Shown here one piece after another: positions 47,967 to 58,746 of a DNA stretch of 64,000 nucleotides. A program made the translations under genes and the position numbers. The notes beneath the pieces are model-generated. The model had not been told where the DNA came from, did no database searches, and saw only the letters and a program-made list of their open reading frames with translations. Source of the DNA: Castanea sativa (lineage: Eukaryota > Streptophyta > Magnoliopsida > Fagales > Fagaceae); contig NC_134017.1 in assembly GCF_040712315.1 (NCBI RefSeq), forward strand, positions 13,918,001 through 13,982,000. The letters run 5' to 3'. Position 1 is the first letter of the stretch. Each line of letters begins with the position of its first letter.

Positions 47967-48981
47967 GGCCAAAATGCAAAATGTAAAACTCACTCTCTAA
48001 GTTTCATCATTTTTCATTTCAATCCTCCAAGTTTAAGTTTTGTCATTTCAATCCTTTAACTTTCATTCATTTCCAATTAAGTCCTCCATTAGTATTTTGT
48101 TAATTGTTGTTGTTAACTCACTAATATAACACTTTTTTTTTTTTTTTAAATTCTTAATTTTAGAAAAATGTTAAATAAAAAAATAAAAACAAAATGAATC
48201 CCCACTCACCCACCTGATATCAGAGAAACCCAGAATGAGAGATGAGGAAAGAGAGAGAAAGAGAGATTGAAAGGGGGAAGATCGAGAGGGAAGATCAATA
48301 AGATTTACTAACAATATATATGCCTTTCAGTTGCAAAGAGGTCCTGATACGTTGCAGTCCAACAAGATCTGCTTACTTTGCTGCAGTTGCAGTGGGTAGG
48401 GGATTGACAGTATTTGCTTTGCAAACTACAAACTACGGATTTGCTTTGCAATTGCATCTTTAACTGGTTCGATGAAACAAAAGACAAAACCATACACATA
48501 GTCTAGTCTAGGTTGTTAGATGAATTGTCTACCCAAAGTAGCCACAGTTTCTCTCATCCAGTTGCAAGTTCTTACTTCCCATTCTTACCATTTACCAAGT
48601 TTCTTAGCAACTTGCAGAAAGACATGTTCACCCAATGGCAATTCATGTACTACAATTGTAAAGCATGAACAGAGGAAGATGGAGTACTAAAATTTTGAAT
48701 CTTATGGATCTTTCCTCTCGATCTTCCCCCTCCCTTTCTCTTTCTCCCTCTTGATCTCTCACTCTCTCTCTTTCCTCCCTCTTTCATTTTGGGTTTCTTA
48801 GATATCGGATGGGTGGGGTGGGGATTAATTTTGTTTTTTTCTTTTTTTATTTTAACATTTTTCTAAAATTAAGGAAAAAAACCTAAATTTGAAAACTTAA
48901 AAGACTAAAATGAAAAAACCTAAATTTGGAGAACTGAAATGATAAATTGTGAAATTTAAAATGTAAATTTTGCATTTTGGC
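47967..48981. mobile_element. MULE-type element (1,015 bp), perfect 10-bp TSD
   Basis: ATTATAAAAA flanks both ends (47957-47966 and 48982-48991). The termini GGCCAAAATGCAAAATG... and its mirror begin TIRs of roughly 250-330 bp that include CATTTCAATCCTCCAA-like blocks and mirrored GATCGAGAGGGAAGAT / ATCTTCCC tracts. The non-repeated core (about 48300-48700) has no convincing gene. A 63-codon minus-strand frame there is not recognisable. Confidence 0.8.
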
Positions 48982-48991
48982 ATTATAAAAA

Positions 48992-49559
48992 AGAAGCCCA
49001 GCCTGTCTTATATCTCATGCGATAAAGGTCATCTCTTTCGGATAACATAAAGTCTAGCCCAATCTAATTTTCCAATATAGCCCACTTCCTCTTCCTATTA
49101 AATTCAAGCCCAAAGTAACCATGAACTCAACTATAGGTCAAGTGTTCATGCTTTCCTCTAAAAAAAAAAAAAAAAAAAAAAAAAAGGAAGCTCAAGTGTT
49201 CACGCAAAATATAATTTTAAGATACAAGATTGAAAAAATAATTTGTGGACAATGCATGGCAGACACTTTTTGCTCTTCCCCCTCATAATATTCTTTGATT
49301 ATAACAAAAAAATTAAAAGGTTTTTGGCCTCTCTTGAATATTTACGAATATCCTATATTTTGTTTGTTTTAATACTTTTATCAATTTTTGAATTCGTATT
49401 TTTATATATTTTTAAAAAATTATTAATTCTTTTTGAATCAAAAGTATTAATTAGTAATATATTATTTGGCCTTTTTTATTTATTCACAATATCATGTTAT
49501 TATATATATGTGTGTGTGTGTCATATCACTTATCAATTTGTAGATATAAAACTACTTAA
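48992..49559. other. Intergenic, nothing recognised
   Basis: AT-rich with an A-run of about 25 at 49160-49184. A 122-codon plus-strand frame (49243-49611) is Phe/Leu/Ile-rich and looks like translated AT-rich DNA. Confidence 0.5.
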
Positions 49560-50110
49560 TTGTAATGCTATAATTGCAAACATTGTGTTCACAATCACAT
49601 ACATTTCATAACATCGTGAGATTAGAGTAAAAAAAAAAGAAGAAGAAGAAGAAAGAAATATGATGATAATGATATTTATATTTATGTAATATGATGTTGG
49701 ATCATTATTTAGTGAGCAAGATAAGTAATGTAGTGTTTGTTAATTTCACATTTCTCTGAAGTTAATCAACTTGTAGTGGGTTCTAGTTAGCTTAACTGGT
49801 AAAGTCTTTGATGGTTATATATGAGATCTAGGGTTCAATCCCCGCCTACACCAAAAACTGATTAGTGTCTTGGTCTGATGATAAAGAGTCATCATCAAAA
49901 GCAGACGCTATAGGTTGAAACTCTCTAACAAAAAATTGTGAATTTTATGCCGTGCGAATTCTCAAGATAGGATTGTTATTTTGGCAAGTAGTGATATATA
50001 CGACTTTCATATCATAATATAATCGTTAGGCTCTGTAATTTATTTATTTATATTTTTTACTTTGTCATTGCTTATAGAGTTTAATAATAAGGGGTTTTAT
50101 TTCTCTGGTT
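49560..50110. repeat. Interspersed repeat, second copy (see 5117-5480), split by a SINE
   Basis: It aligns in blocks with 5117-5480. The only large internal difference after GTTAATCAACTTG is the 162-bp SINE. Confidence 0.7.
49774..49935 (+). mobile_element. tRNA-derived SINE (162 bp)
   Basis: The left part has an A-box-like TAGCTTAACTGG (49788) and a B-box GGTTCAATCCC (about 49832), the RNA polymerase III promoter of tRNAs. A tRNA-unrelated tail follows (GTGTCTTGGTCTGATGATAA) and ends in an A-rich tract. The uninterrupted paralogue at 5292 fixes both ends. The flanking direct repeat is short (TTG). Confidence 0.85.
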
Positions 50111-50320
50111 ATTTTCTCACAAAAATAAAATAAAATAAATGATAGTTTTAAATTCCCAAAGTCTAAAATTAAATTAAATATTTTAAAAAGAACGAAGTTT
50201 TTATACAATTTAGGTTACATGAATTTTTATGCTACCCACTTCGCATGTGCTTGTTAGAAATACTATTCGTGTGTATTTATAGTCACATGACATTTTTAAT
50301 GAGTCATGTGAGTAGGGGAG

Positions 50321-50520
50321 CACGGTGAGAAGAACGCTGATCCAAGCACTTCGATCCAAGCACATCGATCTAAAACTCCAATCCAAGCACGGTGAGAAGA
50401 AGGCCGATCCAAGCACGTCGATCCAACATGCCGATCTGAAACTCCAATCCAAGCACGGTGAGAAGAAGGCCGATCCAAGCACTCCAATCCAAGCACGCTG
50501 ATATGAAACTCCGATCCAAG
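50321..50520. repeat. Tandem repeat, three 66-67-bp units
   Basis: Copies at 50321-50387, 50388-50453 and 50454-50520 each begin CACGGTGAGAAGAA. Each contains several GATCCAAGCAC submotifs and ends AACTCC(A/G)ATCCAAG. Minus-strand frames with repeated AWIGV...FFSPCLDW are translations of this array, not a gene. Confidence 0.85.
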
Positions 50521-50529
50521 CATGCCAAT

Positions 50530-50923
50530 CCGCCACAAGTGCCGATCCACTCTCTCTGTCTCCGTTGGTGTGTCCGTGTGTAGGTGTGTTTGGTTTTGTG
50601 GTGTCTGTGGTTGATTTTGTGGTTGATTTTTGATTTTGTTTGTGGGAGTGTGTGTATCAAAGGAAGAAGCAAATGGCGAGGGAGTTGGTTTTGCAGTTGA
50701 AAAAGAGAGAAAAAAAGGAGTGAAATTAGAAATTATTAAAATAATGTATAGAAGAGATACTGTAACCGTGTATATATGCATAGTTACAGTAGCTTTTGTA
50801 TATTTATACACAATTTTGCACAATTTTATACCCATTGATGTGGGTGTTTTTTTGGGTCAAAATGTATAAAAATATCTACTTTTTGTATTTTGCAAGATTA
50901 TCCATGGACTGATGTGGATGCTC
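50530..50923 (-). mobile_element. Fragment of a GAGCATCCACA-end MITE
   Basis: On the minus strand it begins GAGCATCCACATCAGTCCAT at 50923, next to TAA, the same end type as the Harbinger MITE at 6420. The other end was not found, and it may extend across the tandem repeat. Confidence 0.4.
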
Positions 50924-50926
50924 TAA

Positions 50927-52375
50927 GCAGCACGTACCAGCATCTTCCTCGAACTAATTGTAGGGAGTAGATCAATAGAAAACTAGCTACTGAAAATTAA
51001 ATGACGAGCTAAGTGGAGGCATATGAGTTTCTCCAATGACTCTCAAGTGCATTGACAATGTCCTTATTTTCCGTGGTCTTTACCAAATAGCCCTACTTTT
51101 GAAGAATTTTTATTAACAATGTCGCGGATTTATTGTTTGACTTGATAAAGTGTACGGTTTAATTTAAAAATGTCAACAGTATTCTCGAGTTTTCTCGTAT
51201 GAAGAAGATTTTGATTTTGAGCCTCTCTCTAGTCTCTCCCAAGTAAACAAAAAGAAAAGGTTAATTTGATATGAATAAATGGCCAGATTTTAAATGAAAA
51301 TAAACTTAAACGTAAGTTATTCCCTTATTTTTAGTAAAATTAGAAATTAACATTTTTTTTTTAACTTAAACATAGCCCCATGGTTGTTTAGAGCTCTATC
51401 ACATAACAAGGTTTCTCACGTGACAATCTCATTAGATCTCTCACAACATGTGAGATCCATATATAGCAACTGCGTACTACATTTTTTAATTTTTAATTTT
51501 TGGAGAATTTCTCACTTGTAATTTTGCTTCATTAGCTACTCTATCTGTTAAGGAAAGAAGATCAAGAAGGCCAAGATAAGCATCAAAAACATCCGCTAGG
51601 TATCATAAAATAATTGTAGGTAAGGTAGCTATCAAATTCTTCCAGTCAATTTATGCTGCTAGACGAGTATATTTTATGTCATTATGTGATTGTATAATGT
51701 CGGTGCCCAATTGCCAGTATAAAACAAAGATAATCAACTTGCTGTTGGTTGACCAATTACTATTTCGTTTTTATAGTCCTCTTAAAAAAAAATAAAAAAA
51801 TTATTTTCAAGAACTTTGTAGCCTAAATTTGTCGTTTGAGCATGTAGGTCGGTCAGTTTCTATAGTTGGATTGGAACTGAATGTAACCAGCGTGATGGGC
51901 GGGGTACAATATTATTATAAAACTAAAATGAAAAATATGACAATATTATATATTTTTTTTTTGTGGGTAATTCAGCTCAATATCTTTTGTTTTTTTTTTT
52001 TTTAAATAGATATTAAAACCATCCATGATTCCATATATTATTGGTTGGTGTTGAAATTTTTTTTTAGAAGATGCAAATATAGAGCTCGTTCATTTATGCA
52101 ATACAACAAGTGATCAATCCTTTTTAGAGACTGGCAAGTTGAAAATATATCCAGACACATCCCATATCATCCCACCAAGCTATATTTCTCTCTGTTTCGT
52201 AATTTAAAAAAAAATTACATTCCATAAAATTTAAGGAAAAAAAAAAAAACAAAAGAAAAAAAGAGGTGTTGACTCAACATTTCAAACCACCAGTTTTGGT
52301 TGAGTTGAAAGTTTCTCCACTCTTTTCACTTACCTACCAGCTACCATATACTGATTAAGTAAAGGCTACACAGTG
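50927..52375. other. Intergenic, nothing recognised
   Basis: AT-rich with T- and A-runs. No gene, no terminal repeats. Confidence 0.5.
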
Positions 52376-52383
52376 GAGTATGG

Positions 52384-52903
52384 GCATAGTTGTCAAAATC
52401 CCGATCTAGATCCTACAATCCTACGATTTTACGATCTCACCTGCCCAAAACGATTCGGATCTTTCAAGGATCTTTGCGATTGTTCAGGATAGGTAGGATC
52501 GTATGATTCTAACAATCCCAAACAACCTTGATTTCTTGTAATCTTCTTAAACTTGACAGCAGACTTAATTAGACTTAAATGAAAAATAAAATCCCAATAG
52601 ACCAAGTTTTTCTACTCTAATATAGAGAGAGTGTTAGTTGTACCCAAATAAAAAAAATATTCTAATAGAGTGTCACATTTTGAGGTTTTTGGTCTATTTA
52701 AATGATGCTTACAAATGGATGTAGTGATGTATGGTAATTATATTAATAAATATATAATTTATGAGATTATTTAATATACCAATGTGTATTTTTTGTTTTT
52801 TTCTCAAATAATGTAAGATCTTACGATTTACGATTCAATCCTACAATATAAGATCCTACCTACCTCCCACGATCCTACGTAGGATCCCGATTTTGATAAT
52901 CTT
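52384..52903. mobile_element. hAT non-autonomous element (520 bp), 8-bp TSD
   Basis: GAGTATGG is found at 52376-52383 and 52904-52911. The ends TAGTTGTCAAAATCCCGAT...ATCCCGATTTTGATAATCT are inverted repeats, with further paired GGATCCTAC / GTAGGATC motifs inside. Confidence 0.85.
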
Positions 52904-53097
52904 GAGTATGGGGTTTGATAAAATACAAAAGTTATATTTATATTTGATAGATTAAAATGTATATTATTTGAGAGTACCAAATAAATACATCCAAAAAAAA
53001 AAAAGCAATATGTCATTTAAGGTTTGCATCATTTAGTAGTATTTCTTCTTCTTCTTCTTCTTCTTCTTTTCTTTCTTTTATTTATTATTATTTTTTT

Positions 53098-53283
53098 ATT
53101 TTATACTCGTAGACTTGGTAATTCTATAGCTCACAACCTAGTTAAGCATACAAGACATGATAGAGGTTTATCGGTGTGGATAAAAGATGTTCCTTCCCAC
53201 CTTTATGATGTTCTTTTGGTCAACAATGATTAGTTTTTTTTTTTTCCAATAAAGTTCCCAGTTTTCTTTCAAGAAAAAAAAAA
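53098..53283 (+). pseudogene. LINE (L1-type) 3' remnant, RNase H tail
   Basis: The reading NSIAHNLVKHTRHDRGLSVW, then DVPSHLYDVLL and a stop at 53231 resembles the C-terminal end of the RNase H domain carried by plant L1 elements (xxVAHxLAKxA...W..DVP). A short 3' UTR with CAATAAAG and an A-run at 53274-53283 follow. The upstream (TTC)n tract at 53042-53068 is unrelated. Confidence 0.6.
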
Positions 53284-53631
53284 GGCGTAAATACACTTTT
53301 GGTCTCTATATTTTGGAGTCATTTCTATTTTGGTCCCTACATTTTCATTTCACCACTTTTAGTCCCTAAATCAATTAACGCGTTCTATTTTGATCCTTAC
53401 CGTTACTCACTTAACAGAAATTGTTGATGTGGCAAACAGCATCCACTGTTGGCACATTAAATACTGACGTAGCTAATAAAATAATATTAAAAATGCCACG
53501 TCAGCTTATAAATTAAAAAAAAATTATTTATTAATTTTAACTATAAAAAAATAAAAAACGGATTGTTTAAAAAAGAAATTAAATTAATTAAATTTTAAAA
53601 AAAATTCTTTACGTTATATTCTTCCCAATCA

Positions 53632-53925
53632 TCATGAGTTCTTCCTCAAACTATTAGCTACATCGGACAATTCACTAGACCCAGTCGAAAACTCTAACTC
53701 TAACCCACCCGAGCTACCTAACTTATCTCTCTCCTCCTCAAACCCAATCACAGACGTGGAAGACATAGTCGCTTCAAAACTCAACTCAATCACCTCTTCA
53801 CTTTCGTTGCTTCTGTTGAATGCAATCACCGAGGACGGAGAAACCATAGACGCCTTGAGCTCCCTGGAGAAATTCTTGCCCCGAGGATCGGGAGCTAAGA
53901 ACAACTCCACAACAGGATTTCGCAC
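53632..53925 (-). CDS. Uncharacterised open frame in MULE core
   Basis: A 97-codon minus-strand reading without stops, acidic and Ser-rich (ELKASMVSPSSVIAF, EEVIELSFEATMSSTSVIGF, GLELEFSTGSSELSDVAN). It opens with GTG rather than ATG, so the true start is unknown. Its composition differs from the AT-rich TIRs, which suggests a captured exon. No domain was recognised, and it may not be expressed. Confidence 0.3.
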   Translation of the reverse strand: MRNPVVELFLAPDPRGKNFSRELKASMVSPSSVIAFNRSNESEEVIELSFEATMSSTSVIGFEEERDKLGSSGGLELEFSTGSSELSDVANSLRKNS

Positions 53926-53970
53926 TTCAATTCGCCGTGGCCTCCACCACCCTATGATGATTCCGTCTCT

Positions 53971-54159
53971 GATCTGAAAAAGGATGATTTGAGTTTTGTG
54001 GGTTTGAAAAGGATCGGGAGCTCGATTCCTTTCCTCTACCCCTAGATCTGAAAAAGGATGATGATTTGAGTTTTGTGGGTTTGAAAAGGATCGGGAGCCC
54101 GATTCCTTTCCTCTACCCCTAGATCTGAAAAAGGATGATTTGAGTTTTGTGGGTTTGAT
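53971..54159. repeat. Tandem repeat of 74-77 bp, ~2.5 copies
   Basis: Units start at 53971, 54045 and 54122 with GATCTGAAAAAGGATGAT and contain GGATCGGGAGC(T/C)CGATTCC. The second unit has a 3-bp insertion. Confidence 0.85.
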
Positions 54160-54706
54160 GTTTGTTTGTATGGAGGGTTTGATTTTTCATGTGATGTTTT
54201 GGGTTTGCTAAAGATTGAGGGTTGGGTTTGGGTTTGTGCTCTCTGTGTTTTGAATTTTTGAATTTTAAAAAAAGAAATCTTTGTATTTGGTAGATCTGTG
54301 CTCTTTGATTTTGCATGTTTCATGTTGGCATGTTCTTGATTTTGAAGAAGAACTCAGGATGTTTGGGAAGAACATAATGTAAAGAATTTTTTTTAATTTA
54401 ATTTCTTTTTTAAACAATCTATTTTTAATTTTTTTATTTAGTTAAAATAAATAAATAATTTTTTTTTAATTTATAAGCTGACGTGGCATTTTTAAAATCA
54501 TTTTATTGGCCACGTCAGCATTTAATGCGCCAACAATGGACGTCGTTTGCCACATCAGCAATTTCTGTTAAGTGAGTAATGGTAAGGACCAAAATGGAAC
54601 GCGTTAATTGATTTAGGGACTAAAAGTAGTGAAATGAAAATGTAGGAACCAAAATAGAAATGACCTAAAAATGTAGGGACCAAAAGTGCATTTACGCCAA
54701 AAAAAA

Positions 54707-55379
54707 TTGAAAGAAAGGGGAGAAACTAGAAATGTTGTCCTAAATTATAAAATTAACCCCTACATTCCAAACAAGTAATTAATCAACAGTTGCTTAAGTT
54801 TAGATTCAACAATTTGGTTGATCAAAAATATTAGCTAAAATAGTCTATACTTATAAAACCTTTTCTCAACATACTAAACATATAACATGAGCATATTTCT
54901 AAATTTTTATAATGAATTTCAATTTTAATATTTTTCTAGATTAAATTTAGGTATCTTTTCTATTTGGGATCTCAATGCTACAAAAGATGTCTTGCTATAA
55001 TTGTGTCAAAAATAATTTGTATATACTATACTCTATGCCTTCTTCAATTTACCATGGTAGATGATTAATTTTGATAAATGTCAGGTTTTGAGTAGTATAC
55101 TATATGTGGGTTTGAGATTCATATTTATAATTGCTTGAAGCATGATCCATGTGGATTTTCTTTTCTTTTATTAATATTGCAAAAGATGCTGATAATGAGT
55201 TGGCAAATTTCAAAGCATGGTGAAAACTCGCTTAGTGTGTAAAACACTTGTGAATGTTTAAACCCCCAAATACAAATTATCCAATACAAGCTTATATTCA
55301 AACAATGTATATGTAGAATATGAAATCTAAGCAATATCCAAATATGCAAACTACTCTAAGCCATATTTCAATCATAACT
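54707..55379. other. Intergenic, nothing recognised
   Basis: AT-rich. Small frames carry no motif. Confidence 0.5.
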
Positions 55380-56224
55380 CAGCAGTAATTAAAAACAGAG
55401 AGTAAGGGATAGAGAGAAGCAAACACAAGATAATACCGGCACGTGTTATCGAAGAGAAAACCGAAGAACTCAGCGAAAAACTTCTCCACCACCTTCCAAG
55501 CGGTAAATGATCTACTAGAAAATCAGTTGGGATACATGAATAGCAATAGGCCCTCCAAACTCAATCTACCTGATGCACCTAAGCCCTCCAAGCTTCTTGT
55601 TCCAACAGGGTAATGTCTAACCTTGTCTTCTCTAGTTTACTAGATCCTGCAATTAGCCCATTGTATCAACCAATATGAATTGATTCTCTCTTGAACTGCT
55701 TCCCAAACACCAAGAACCTTCTTACTGCTCTGAATTGGGTGAGGTAAAGATTTGGTTTATAATCCTTTCATGAGTATGACAATGGAGAGGGTGAGAGTAG
55801 AGGAATTTGGAAAATCAAATGTATAAGATTGTAGATGAATTAATCTTGTTTTTCTCTAGGGTTTTCTCTCAAAATTCTCTCTAGAAGCTCTCTCCATTTT
55901 GTGGGTATAAGGGTATTTATAGTAGGATATGAGATGGAATGTGAAAAGTTAGCTTTCAACAAAACAGGGTGCACTAGCGACTCACTTCGTGACTGGGATG
56001 AGTCGCGAGTTCCAGTCACCAGTTACTAGACTGATCAGATTGTACTTTTTGTCCTATAGTGATCTAGCTGTCCTGGCCCTTCAACTTCCTACATGCTTCA
56101 CACGTGTGCTACATTTTGGCAAGTCACCACTCGCAAATTAGTTACAAGATCCAGTCGCGAGTTGCCTCTTGATGCACGCACTTGATCAAATCTTCGCACT
56201 TTCTCACACAACCCTTACATTATT
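55380..56224 (-). repeat. LTR fragment, minus strand, cut by the next LTR
   Basis: On the minus strand it has CTCGCGACTGG / CAGTCACGAAG motifs, a CTATAAATACCC TATA-like box near 55918 and a leader with GAGAGAAAACCCTAGAG. It resembles the solo LTR at 15547 in design. It stops at the left end of the 56225-57222 LTR, which probably inserted into it. Confidence 0.55.
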
Positions 56225-57222
56225 CGATAGGCCAAGAATGTATTGACCTCTTATGATGAATTAACCAATTAATTAGCTAGGTTAATTAATTAATTCAATT
56301 AGCATGCAATAAGCATGGTAGCATAAACAGATCACCAACTAAGTTAATATGCAGCGGAAAATAAATTGACACGATGATTTGTTTACGAATGGAGAAAACC
56401 TACATGGCAAAAAGCCTACCGGGTGATTTTAAGGTCACCACTCGCGAGAATCCACTATTATCACAACAAGTAGTTACAAGTAAAGGAATCTCAGTACCTT
56501 ATACCAACCTACAGTTGAACCCTTATCCCAATACCCAATTGGACTTGTTTTGTAATGACAATCTCTCCTTTCAATGCACGGCTCCCAGTACGTGACTAAC
56601 CAATTCGATGCGCGGATCCCAGTATGCGGCTTACACACCAACTTGAGAAAGATGTTGGCTGCAAAGTTCTTCAATTCATCCACACGATAAAGATCACGAA
56701 ACTCCTTGGTTACAAACCCCTACGGTGTACAAACACAATAGCTTCTTGAAAAGAAAGATGAACTAGGGCATATGTCTCTAGTTCACAATATGCTTGTAAA
56801 AAACTCTTGCATTGAGGTGCATCAGTTGTGATGGCCCTTGAAACAATCTTTATATATGTTTAGGGTTGTGAGAAAAAAAAGCCCAAACATCTATACATGG
56901 ATTGGAGTGAAATAAGATCTAAAAAACTAATTTTCTTAAATCTCAATAGATACCTTATCTATCGAGCAGCTATCGAGCAGCAGGCTTAAACAGCCTTTTA
57001 AACCTTGATAGATACTAGTTGTCGAGCTTTAAAATCCAGCACTTCTGCACTTGATTCTCAGACAGACTTGCATGGCTTTAACATCTGAACTTGAACCCTT
57101 GTTCCTTGAAGCATCAAACACATCCTAGATCTACCCAACTACAAGTAAAGTACGTTTTGTTGAAGGATTAGCCAATTCTGTATTGACATATGTTCCTAGC
57201 ATGATTCACATATGTCCTAACA
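56225..57222 (-). repeat. 3' LTR of a minus-strand SIRE-like element (S2 family)
   Basis: Starts TGTTAGGACATATG on the minus strand and matches the plus-strand LTR at 57645-58677 along its length in inverted orientation. The shared block around 56440-56560 mirrors 58360-58480 (AATAGTGGATTCTC, GGTGACCTTAAAATCACC). It contains the TCGAGCAGC cluster (56960-57030). A purine tract lies at 57223-57240 (minus ATTGCCAAATGGGGAGAT). Internal sequence continues to 57644, where S2 is inserted; the rest would lie right of the window. Confidence 0.75.
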
Positions 57223-57644
57223 ATCTCCCCATTTGGCAATCCATGCCAAAACCACAACAAAAAAATGAACAGATGAGAGAAGTCATAAATCACTCAACTC
57301 ATACTCACTTGTTAAATACAATAAAATCTATCCTAACACAAACTCTTAAAAAACTTTGCAAGAAGAGAGTTTATGGCAAAAAGACTTTGACAACCTGTAT
57401 TTCTAAAGCACTTTAAACAAAACTCATCACTGCATCTTAGTGTGAAACAGAAATAAAAGATTGCAAACAATATATAAGAAGTATGTGCATAAAGAGAGAA
57501 AAGAAACAACACATGTAAAGATAGGTGAAAGAACTGTAATAACAAGCTCATTATATATATAACTCAAAGTAAATACAAGGTTTGCTATCACAAACTAAGA
57601 ACAATGTATCTATAAGAGAAGAAAAAAAAAACATAAATCCTCAC
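57223..57644 (-). other. 3' internal sequence of the minus-strand SIRE-like element
   Basis: Starts with the purine tract and continues as noncoding A-rich sequence (plus-strand view). It ends at CTCAC, directly before the TGTTAG of S2. No coding sense. Confidence 0.6.
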
Positions 57645-58677
57645 TGTTAGTACATATGTGATTCACTTGATAAGAACATATGTCATTCTTTTATGTAATT
57701 GGTTAATCCTTTGACAAAACGCACTTTACTTGTAATTGGGTAGATCTAGGATGTTTTTGATACTTCAAGAAATAAGGTTTCAAGATCAAGTGTTAAAGGC
57801 ATCCAAGTCTACCCAAGAAACAAACTGAGAAGTGCTCTTCATTAAAACTCGACAGCTGGCTCGACAACTGCATCTATCGAGCTTTAAGAAGCTATTCCTG
57901 CCCCGTGGCTCAACAGCTGCTCGACAGCACCTCAACACCTCTAGCTGTCGAGATTTAAGAAAAATAGTTTTTCAGTACTATTTTGATTCTAATCCGTGGA
58001 TATGTCTTTGGGCCTTTTTTTCTCATAACCCTAGACATATAAAAGGATTATTTTAAGGGCCGTCAAAGTAAGCACAAGTTGCACAAGTATTGAGCAAAGT
58101 CTGTTCAAGCAATTTGTGACCGGAGACAAAGTTTGCCCTAGTTCATCTCTTTATGAAGAAGTTGTTGTGTCTTTGCACCGTAGGGTTTTGTAACCAAGCA
58201 TCTTCTTGTTCTTCATTGTGAGGATAAATTGAAGAACTTTACAGCCAACATCTTTCTCAAGTTAGTGATTGAAGTCGCATACTGGGATCTGCACAATTGG
58301 TTAGTCATGTATTGGGAACTGTGCATTGAAAAGGGAGAGATTGTCACTACAGAACAAGTCCAATTGGGCATTGGGATAAGGGTTCAACTGTAGGTTGATA
58401 TAAGGTACTAGGATTCCTTTACTTGTAACCGCTTGTTGTGATAATAGTGGATTCTCGGGAGTGGTGACCTTAAAATCACCCGGTGAGGTTTTTGCCTTGG
58501 AAGTTTTCCCTATTCGTAAATAAATCACCGTGTCAATTTATTTTTCGCTACACTTTAGTTTATTGGTGATTTGTTTGTGCTACCACACATTCGCATGCTA
58601 ATTTGATTAATTAATAAACTTGGATAATTAATCAACTTAATCCATCTCAAATGGTAAATACATTTTGGCCTATTAAG
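57645..58677 (+). repeat. S2 5' LTR (~1.03 kb)
   Basis: Starts TGTTAGTACATATGTG. The upstream part has a cluster of TCGACA/ATCGAG motifs (57846-57952), then CATATAAAAGG (58036) as a TATA-like box. The 3' boundary is set by the primer site. The last bases (TATTAAG) depart from the usual CA and may be mutated. Confidence 0.8.
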
Positions 58678-58689
58678 TGGTATCAGAGC
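58678..58689 (+). other. S2 primer binding site (tRNA-Met type)
   Basis: TGGTATCAGAGC directly follows the LTR, a full match to the common plant Copia primer site. Confidence 0.9.
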
Positions 58690-58746
58690 AAGCACACTCT
58701 AATTAGGGTTTAATCCTTGTGTGTGATCCATTGACCCCTGTTTTTC

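Larger units (their letters stand above)
53284..54698. mobile_element. MULE-type element (1,415 bp), ~360-bp TIRs
   Basis: GGCGTAAATACACTTTTGGT...ACCAAAAGTGCATTTACGCC are the ends. Arms 53284-53650 and 54335-54698 pair closely throughout, sharing TTTAGTCCCTAAATCAATTA and TGCCACGTCAGCTTATAAAT. It sits in the LINE A-run, with at least eight A on both sides, consistent with an A-rich 8-9-bp TSD. The core carries a possible captured reading and a tandem repeat. Confidence 0.8.

Noticed and set aside
49774..49860. tRNA gene
   Set aside because: A- and B-box-like sequences are present, but the cloverleaf is incomplete and a SINE body with an A-rich tail follows.
50210..50835. Minus-strand frames with repeated Cys/Trp motifs, like a small repeat protein
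   Set aside because: They are translations of the 67-bp tandem repeat and have no independent start or homologue.
58301..58528. Minus-strand 75-codon frame resembling the one at 56374-56595
   Set aside because: The similarity reflects the inverted LTR pair. Both frames are LTR sequence, not a conserved gene.
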